Part shown: positions 14,252 to 18,548 of the stretch, piece by piece
Layout of the letters: each line of letters opens with the position of its first letter
Numbering within the stretch: position 1 is the first letter of the stretch
Assembly: GCA_046262935.1 (NCBI GenBank)
Contig: JBHELT010000035.1
Location: forward strand, 1-18,548
Reading direction: 5' to 3'
Source of the DNA: JBHELT01 sp046262935
GTDB lineage: Bacteria > Actinomycetota > CADDZG01 > JAHWKV01
Length of the DNA: 18,548 nucleotides
Notes under the pieces: model-generated
Seen by the model: only the letters and a program-made list of their open reading frames with translations
Told to the model about the DNA's origin: nothing
The model's database searches: none
Position numbers and translations under genes: made by a program

Positions 14252-15589
14252 TTATCGTGAGACTTTGCGATCGGATCGGCGCTCCGCACGAGTGGCTTTG
14301 CGAGCCCTCGGCTTCGGCAAGTACACAAGTACAGCGCGGTTCTCGTTAACGAAGACCTCGGAGGCAACTTTGCGGATCTCGGCCGGGGTGACGCTCATGA
14401 CATCCGACAGCTTCTCGTTGAGTTTGCCGGGGTCACCATAGAGGGTCGTGAAGGCCGAGAGAGCGTCGGCTCTTGATGCCACTCCGCTTAGGGTGTCGAT
14501 GAAGCCGCGCTCGATGATGGCATGAGCCCGCTTCAACTCGGTTTCAGTCACCTCTTCGGTCTTCAGGCTGTCGATGACCTTCTGCAGCTCAGTTTCAAGC
14601 TGCTCGTCATAGACCCCTGGGCTGGAAACCGCGAGCGCCACGGTGAGCGACACATCTGGCCATCCGAAGTTGAAAAGGCTTGCGTCCACTGCGTACTTCT
14701 CTCGAATCAAACGCTGGTGCATACGACTTCCTTGCCCGACGCTCATGACGATGCTCGCAACTTCGAGAACGTCCGCCTCACGCGCTGTGACACCGGGCGA
14801 CCTGTAACCGATGAAAACGCCCGGCAATGGAACACGGTCTCTAACGGTTTCACGGATATCGCCAAGACCCCCGAGAGGCAGTGCGGCGTTGGGTGCTTTC
14901 GGCAGTTTGTTGTTAGCTGGGATCTTGCCGAAGTACTTGTCAACCCACTTGCGCGCCTTTTCCACGTCGAAGTCGCCGAGGATGGTAAGTACCGCGTTGT
15001 TTGGCGCGTAGTAAGTCTTGAAGAAATCCTTAACGTCTTTCAATGACGCAGCATCGAGGTCTTCCATCGACCCAATCACAGTGTGGTGATAGGGGTGACC
15101 TTCGGGGAACATGATCGCTGGCAGCTTCTCGATCCAGCTTCCATAGGGAACGTTCTCGAGGCCCTGGCGCCTTTCGTTCTTAACAACGTCGCGCTGGTTA
15201 TCGAGGGTCTCCTGCTTCACCGCAGGAAGCAGGTTCGCAAGGCGTTCAGCCTCCAACCACAAGAGCGATTCGAGACTAGAGGTTGGACCCCACTCGAAGT
15301 AGTTCGTGCGGAACGTGTCGGTCGACGCGTTGTTTACGCCGCCGGCCTGGCTGACCACTTTGAAATGATCGCCTTTGTCGGCATTGGCAGAACCTTCGAA
15401 CATCATGTGCTCGAAGAGATGCGCGAGCCCGGTCTTGCCTTTTACTTCGTTGCGAGAACCAACGTCGTACCACAGGTTTACAGCAACCAGTGGCATCCGC
15501 CGGTCTACCGACATGACCAACCTAAGACCGTTCTTAAGTCGCTCGTCGGAAAAATCGATCTTCAGATTCGAGATCTCAGCTATTGCCAT
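14252..15589 (-). CDS. M16 family zinc metallopeptidase, catalytic subunit
   Basis: Zinc-dependent clamshell protease that degrades or processes peptides. The 445-aa protein carries the inverted zinc motif HLFEH (H57, E60, H61) inside GLAHLFEHMMFEG, with the third ligand likely E139 in KNERRQG about 78 residues on. NNASTDTFRTNYFE is the usual family segment downstream of it. The second domain lacks a clear REKGYTY: it reads RLIREKYAVDA, and its partner supplies the full R/Y motif. The start at 15589 (MAIAEISNL) is preferred over an in-frame ATG at 15616, because GGGGAGGAG at 15596-15604 is correctly spaced. The C-terminus is basic. A possible promoter lies about 50 nt upstream. Confidence 0.93.
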   Translation of the reverse strand: MAIAEISNLKIDFSDERLKNGLRLVMSVDRRMPLVAVNLWYDVGSRNEVKGKTGLAHLFEHMMFEGSANADKGDHFKVVSQAGGVNNASTDTFRTNYFEWGPTSSLESLLWLEAERLANLLPAVKQETLDNQRDVVKNERRQGLENVPYGSWIEKLPAIMFPEGHPYHHTVIGSMEDLDAASLKDVKDFFKTYYAPNNAVLTILGDFDVEKARKWVDKYFGKIPANNKLPKAPNAALPLGGLGDIRETVRDRVPLPGVFIGYRSPGVTAREADVLEVASIVMSVGQGSRMHQRLIREKYAVDASLFNFGWPDVSLTVALAVSSPGVYDEQLETELQKVIDSLKTEEVTETELKRAHAIIERGFIDTLSGVASRADALSAFTTLYGDPGKLNEKLSDVMSVTPAEIRKVASEVFVNENRAVLVYLPKPRARKATRAERRSDRKVSR

Positions 15590-15595
15590 ATCCCG

Positions 15596-15604
15596 CTCCT
15601 CCCC
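15596..15604 (-). promoter_or_regulatory. Ribosome binding site of the catalytic M16 gene
   Basis: GGGGAGGAG on the - strand, 6 nt before the ATG at 15589. It fixes the start and rules out the longer frame beginning at 15616. Confidence 0.7.
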
Positions 15605-15640
15605 GAATGGGCACAAGGTCCGAATGGACGCAAGATGGAC

Positions 15641-15646
15641 ATTCTA
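15641..15646 (-). promoter_or_regulatory. Possible -10 element for the M16 gene pair
   Basis: TAGAAT on the - strand is one base from TATAAT, about 50 nt before the M16 start and just past the candidate terminator. No good -35 is seen 17 nt upstream (GC-rich there), so support is weak. Confidence 0.3.
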
Positions 15647-15657
15647 CCGATTTCTAC

Positions 15658-15700
15658 AAAACCGCCGCGGGGCCGCCTCAGCCAACGAATTCAGCGGCGG
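15658..15700 (-). terminator. Candidate intrinsic terminator after the lipoprotein genes
   Basis: On the - strand CCGCCGC (15700-15694) pairs with GCGGCGG (15668-15662), followed by TTTT (15661-15658). The 25-nt loop contains a small GGC/GCC stem. The stem is GC-rich but the loop is long and the U-tract short. Its position 21 nt after the stop of the last lipoprotein gene supports it. Confidence 0.4.
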
Positions 15701-15720
15701 AGTTGTCTGGTTCGGCGCGT

Positions 15721-16227
15721 TCAGACCTGCCTGATCACCCTTATCACTAAGTGGGTCTCGGCATTCAAGGTGACCACGTACTTGGAGCCTGGCTTCGGAG
15801 GTGAAACTCCATCGCCGAGCTTGAACACGGTTCCGTCGGTGAAGATCAGCATGCCTTTGTCAACGCGCTTCAAGGTGCCATTGGTGTAATAGACCTGGTA
15901 AGGCTTCACCGCTTGATTGACGTTTCCGATCCCAGCGATCCAGATGACTTCGTGGGTCTTATCTAGACCAAGTTCAACATACCTGTCTTTCCAGCCGAGC
16001 AACGGGCGCAACTTTCCGTTGTATGTCGAGAAACTCTCAACCTGGCGCGAGATCGGATACGTGCGCTTGTTGTCTAACTGGATCTTGTCGGGACTTAGCG
16101 AAACACTGGTAACGATCCCCTGGTCATCAGGGAACCTCTCCCTGTCGACCGCGCTCCCCTTATCGCTGCTGCACGACGACAACAGCACCAGGGCGAGGAG
16201 GCCGAAGAGTTTGATGAACTTGGTCAA
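15721..16227 (-). CDS. Small lipoprotein with two similar beta-rich halves
   Basis: Family not recognised. The 168-aa protein has a classic type II signal peptide (FIKLFGLLALVLLSSC) with lipid-modified C19. The mature part looks entirely beta and shows an internal similarity. GIVTSVSLSPDKIQLDNKR near residues 38-56 and GTLKRVDKGMLIFTDGTVF near 117-135 share the pattern G-x-[VL]-x-x-V-x(2,4)-[IL]-x-[LF]-x-[DN]. This may be a duplicated small barrel. It is the fourth and last of a coupled lipoprotein series; its ATG overlaps the preceding stop by 4 nt (ATGA). It would be anchored on the outer face of the cytoplasmic membrane. An extracellular accessory role for the neighbouring ABC system is a guess. 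Confidence 0.72.
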   Translation of the reverse strand: MTKFIKLFGLLALVLLSSCSSDKGSAVDRERFPDDQGIVTSVSLSPDKIQLDNKRTYPISRQVESFSTYNGKLRPLLGWKDRYVELGLDKTHEVIWIAGIGNVNQAVKPYQVYYTNGTLKRVDKGMLIFTDGTVFKLGDGVSPPKPGSKYVVTLNAETHLVIRVIRQV

Positions 16228-17333
16228 GGCGAAGGATTCGCTTCGCCGGCCGCCTGCGCGGGGGGTGATGACGAAGCCGCCGGATCTGCCGGGGATCCCG
16301 TGTCGGGTCCGCTGCCGCCTGGTTCGGGTGATTGAGGATTCGCTGAAAGACCCGTCAAGCGGAAGGCTCCTGCTTGATCGGGAGCGCCGAACAGTTCCCT
16401 CAGGCTCGCGATCAGTCCCGCTTCGGGTTTGCGTACAACCAACCGCGTTCCAACGTTCTTGAAGATCATCGATGTCACGCGGGGATGGATCTTGTTCTGC
16501 GTTTGTCCTTTGAGGATACGCGATTCGAGCTGTAGTAGATACTTCTGTTTGCTCCTGCGGGCCTCGACGAAGTCCTTGTGCCCAACTACGTCGATCTCTT
16601 CGAGGATCTTTTCAATAACCCCGTTCTTCACGAAGATCGCCATCTTCCGGAAGTTCTGGATCTGTGCGGAGTTCGCTTGTCCTCCTCCAGCCGACTGTGC
16701 GCCGGAGAACCTGGGAAGCCCTGGTCTTATCAAGTCGTAGCGGCGTTCACCTTGTTTGACCTTGGGTTTGGGGAAGTGGTCTTCGATCACCTTGTACGCG
16801 GGATCGATGTCTTCGGACTGATAGATCTTCACATCCGCAGCAACGTTGACCGCCGATCTTACGTAATTAAGGTAGTCGATGGCATCGCGCAAAGGATCTT
16901 TCCCGATCTCGTCATTGGTGCTATCAACACTGGGTTTACGAAACGACGGGGCCCCCGATGGGTCGATCACCCATTGCCCCTGCCGCAGAGATCCCGCCAC
17001 CGTGGGATTCACCGCCGTCGCCAGCCCAGGCAGCGAGTCCGCAGCCATGAGCCTAAGAGCCACAGCATCGTCGTCGACGATCTGATCCATAAGGTCGGTC
17101 TGTCCTATCCTAAGAACTTCTTCAAAACGAAGACCGTCTTCGACCTTGCCTTCGATCACGACCCTTGGCCCAGAAACGCCCTTATGCGTATAAATGAAAT
17201 CCCGAGTGAGTCGTTCGGTTGTATCGATGAAACGAAGCACATTCAAGCGTTCCTTCGACGCCTGCGTGCAAGCGGCTGCGCCGCTAAGCATCATCAAACT
17301 GATGAGCGCGGCGAGCGCTCGTCGCGACTTCAA
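16224..17333 (-). CDS. Lipoprotein with proline-rich C-terminal tail
   Basis: Family not recognised with confidence. The start is TTG at 17333, overlapping the previous stop as TTGA and preceded by GGAG (17345-17342) 8 nt away. It gives 369 aa beginning MKSRRALAALISLMMLSGAAAC, an ideal lipoprotein signal with C22. The longer frame from 17432 would bury this signal. Strand patterns such as PRVVIEGKVEDGLRFEEVLR, then GQWVIDPSGAPSF and MAIFVKNGVIEKILEEIDVV, resemble the curved beta-sheet of LolA/LppX-like carriers; this is an impression only. The last 35 residues or so are rich in Pro, Ser, Gly and Ala and are probably disordered. It is the third of the four coupled lipoprotein genes. Confidence 0.72.
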   Translation of the reverse strand: MKSRRALAALISLMMLSGAAACTQASKERLNVLRFIDTTERLTRDFIYTHKGVSGPRVVIEGKVEDGLRFEEVLRIGQTDLMDQIVDDDAVALRLMAADSLPGLATAVNPTVAGSLRQGQWVIDPSGAPSFRKPSVDSTNDEIGKDPLRDAIDYLNYVRSAVNVAADVKIYQSEDIDPAYKVIEDHFPKPKVKQGERRYDLIRPGLPRFSGAQSAGGGQANSAQIQNFRKMAIFVKNGVIEKILEEIDVVGHKDFVEARRSKQKYLLQLESRILKGQTQNKIHPRVTSMIFKNVGTRLVVRKPEAGLIASLRELFGAPDQAGAFRLTGLSANPQSPEPGGSGPDTGSPADPAASSSPPAQAAGEANPSP

Positions 17334-17857
17334 AGCGCTTTCTCCACTTCGACCATACGTCTTAGCAAGGTTCTGGGAAATTCGTACTGACGGTGTGTGG
17401 TTAGTACGAAGAACGCTCGGCCTTTGAACCAAACGAAGATACTCTGCTCGGTCCCCGTTGTTGCGAATACCGTTTCGCCGCTCACTTTCAAGCTAACCGG
17501 CTTGCTCGAGCCGAGTAAACCGATGATCGATTGGCGAAAACTAGAGTTTTCTGGCTGCGCTATGTCGTTGAACCGGCTGACTTGAAAGGTGGCGCGCACA
17601 AGGTCGGCCTCGCGCAAACTGAAGAAACCGATACTGTCGATGTAGGGCCTGCGTGCTTGTTTGATCTGCTTCGAAACATCTTCTGGCTTCACTTCCAGGC
17701 CGAGCACCTGCGAAGGTATGACGATGTCAGCAGGCTTCACTTTCCCGGCGCCAGTCACTGCACCCACGATGTCGGGCACTCCCTTTCCGCATGCGGCCAA
17801 AGTCACAGTGCAGACCACAAGCACGAATAGATCCCGGGCTTGGCGCCGTTTGTACAT
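17330..17857 (-). CDS. Hypothetical lipoprotein
   Basis: Family not recognised. The 175-aa protein starts MYKRRQARDLFVLVVCTVTLAAC, a type II signal peptide with C23 as the lipidated residue. The mature part begins with a flexible G/A/V stretch (about 24-40). It continues with a region that has basic and hydrophobic alternation (EVKPEDVSKQIKQARRPYID) and ends in a beta-rich half (GETVFATTGTEQSIFVWFKG, then FFVLTTHRQYEFPRTLLRRM). The last helix looks amphipathic. The ATG shares one base with the preceding stop (TGATG), and the stop overlaps the next gene as TTGA. It is the second of four coupled lipoprotein genes, and its tight coupling on both sides suggests that equal amounts matter. Confidence 0.7.
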   Translation of the reverse strand: MYKRRQARDLFVLVVCTVTLAACGKGVPDIVGAVTGAGKVKPADIVIPSQVLGLEVKPEDVSKQIKQARRPYIDSIGFFSLREADLVRATFQVSRFNDIAQPENSSFRQSIIGLLGSSKPVSLKVSGETVFATTGTEQSIFVWFKGRAFFVLTTHRQYEFPRTLLRRMVEVEKAL

Positions 17858-18351
17858 CAGTTAACGGTGAGGCTACCGGTGGCGAAGGGAACGTTCGGGT
17901 CTTGCAACGCCCATTTCCCTTTGATGTTCGCAGTGAATTGTCTCGTCGTGCCGGGCGGCATGTCTGCGGTGTCATAAGGCCCATCCTGCGTGAAGAATCT
18001 GCGATCTTTGTCGTCGGTGTTCTTGATCTTGATCAAGGTCCCAGCGGTTACTTCCATATCCTGGCCCTTCGAATAGTAAGGAGAGTCATGCGTAAGGTCG
18101 ATCTCGAGCACGTTCTGAGTCGCACCCTGGGTTGATTGCACCGGCTTGGGCGAGTTGCCGATGGCGTTGCTATTAGCAGTGGGCGCGGTCGAGGGGGCCG
18201 GACTCTTCAAGGCATCACGCAGGGCTGCAGCGGCGGCCTTATCTTTCTCATTGAAGTTCTTGAACTTCGAACCGACGTTGGAGCCTTTCTGACACCCAGC
18301 CGTCAGCAAGCCTGCGACAGCGAGAACTGCTGCCAATCTTTTCATGTTCAA
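17857..18351 (-). CDS. Lipoprotein with degenerate cupredoxin-like domain
   Basis: Probably an extracytoplasmic lipoprotein. The 164-aa protein starts at TTG 18351 (overlap TTGA with the ABC gene) or at ATG 18345, two codons later. The signal MKRLAAVLAVAGLLTAGC has a perfect lipobox (C20 in the longer numbering). A linker (about 46-78) rich in Pro, Ser, Ala and Asn follows. The C-terminal domain (about 79-164) has the plastocyanin-like pattern VTAGTLIKIKNTD, then DMPPGTTRQFT and a closing GSLTVN. The copper-binding C-x(n)-H-x(n)-M of true cupredoxins is missing: there is no cysteine after the lipobox, and KGKWALQDPNVPF takes that place. A non-metal-binding, ligand-sensing or structural role is therefore more likely. 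It is the first of four coupled lipoprotein genes. Confidence 0.75.
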   Translation of the reverse strand: MNMKRLAAVLAVAGLLTAGCQKGSNVGSKFKNFNEKDKAAAAALRDALKSPAPSTAPTANSNAIGNSPKPVQSTQGATQNVLEIDLTHDSPYYSKGQDMEVTAGTLIKIKNTDDKDRRFFTQDGPYDTADMPPGTTRQFTANIKGKWALQDPNVPFATGSLTVN

Positions 18352-18548
18352 TTGATCACCCCTGACCGTTTCACAACTTCCTGTTTGGTTCCAAGATACG
18401 ACTCGATCACTCGCTCGTCATTCAGCACCACTTCGGGGGTCCCCCTCATCACGAACTTTCCTTGGTCAAGGGCGATCAACTCATCGGAGATCGCCGAGAT
18501 CAAAGGCATGTCGTGCTCGATCACAAGCATGCTGCACCCCGTCTCGAA
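18348..18548 (-). CDS. ABC transporter ATP-binding protein, LivG/LivF type, C-terminal end only
   Basis: Runs off the right edge of the window; only the last 66 codons are seen, and the frame is open to base 18548. The visible part starts FETGCSMLVIEHDMPLI, where EHD contains the switch histidine. It goes on with ALDQGKFVMRGTPEVVLNDE and VIESYLG, the ending typical of the branched-chain amino acid/urea-type ATPases (LivG, LivF, UrtD, UrtE). The final residues (TKQEVVKRSGVIN) extend slightly past that ending. The stop overlaps the lipoprotein start by 4 nt (TTGA). Walker A, Walker B and the signature lie outside the window, so the subtype and cargo cannot be decided. Confidence 0.85.
   Translation of the reverse strand, partial: FETGCSMLVIEHDMPLISAISDELIALDQGKFVMRGTPEVVLNDERVIESYLGTKQEVVKRSGVIN

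Noticed and set aside
15590..15616. Longer start for the catalytic M16 protein (ATG at 15616)
   Set aside because: It would place the strong RBS at 15596-15604 inside the coding region; the extra nine residues do not match the family.
15083..15889. 268-codon + strand open frame across the M16 start and the intergenic gap
   Set aside because: It is antisense to the HxxEH region of a clear M16 peptidase and to a lipoprotein end, with no recognisable domain or RBS.
16578..17390. 270-codon + strand open frame opposite the Pro-rich lipoprotein gene
   Set aside because: The - strand has a perfect lipobox and coupled starts; the + frame shows no family pattern.
17334..17432. N-terminal extension of the 369-aa lipoprotein to 17432
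   Set aside because: It would bury a perfect lipoprotein signal peptide and overlap the upstream gene by about 100 nt.
1..18548. tRNA, rRNA, CRISPR array, insertion sequence, prophage or toxin-antitoxin genes
   Set aside because: Looked for on both strands; no direct repeats with spacers, no transposase or integrase motifs and no cloverleaf-like arms were noticed.

Overview
The window looks like chromosomal DNA of a moderately GC-rich Gram-positive-type bacterium, most likely an actinobacterium. This rests on the heme genes. They encode the coproporphyrin-dependent route (a Bacillus-like HemH/CpfC plus HemQ/ChdC), which is characteristic of Actinobacteria and Firmicutes. Frequent GTG and TTG starts, 1-4 nt gene overlaps and many lipoproteins fit, but no taxonomic search was possible. 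There are no tRNA, rRNA, CRISPR, IS or phage features. No stretch over 300 bases lacks a gene; the longest gap is about 131 nt.

Layout, + strand. 2-769 is the 3' part of an acyl-CoA dehydrogenase. 776-8709 is a nearly complete heme operon in the order hemE-hemH-hemA-hemC-hemD-hemB-hemL-hemQ. It runs from glutamyl-tRNA (HemA, HemL) through ALA (HemB, HemC, HemD) and uroporphyrinogen III (HemE) to iron insertion (HemH) and coproheme decarboxylation (HemQ). The coproporphyrinogen oxidase gene (hemY/cgoX) is the one enzyme gene missing, and hemX is also absent. Then come a small EthD-like protein (8744-9043) and an ABC-2 exporter pair (9040-10574), joined by 4-nt overlaps.

After an AT-rich gap with a convincing promoter (10604-10632), a three-gene unit follows: a SHOCT-like/DUF4097-type protein (10666-11589), a DUF2089-type zinc-ribbon/HTH protein (11589-11987) and a secreted lipoprotein (12012-12827). 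The first two share the same short helical motif, at the N-terminus of one and the C-terminus of the other.

The rest is on the - strand, convergent with the above. From the right edge leftwards: the C-terminal end of a LivG/LivF-type ABC ATPase (18348-18548), then four lipoprotein genes (17857-18351, 17330-17857, 16224-17333, 15721-16227), each overlapping the previous gene by 1-4 nt. A candidate terminator and promoter lie in the 131-nt gap. Then comes an M16 peptidase pair: a catalytic subunit with HxxEH (14252-15589) and a non-catalytic partner with the substrate-binding R/Y motif (12853-14238).

The least explained parts are the tightly coupled four-lipoprotein cassette behind an ABC importer ATPase, and the SHOCT-like/DUF2089/lipoprotein unit. 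The heme cluster is familiar in parts but unusual in its order, its gaps and its downstream partners.
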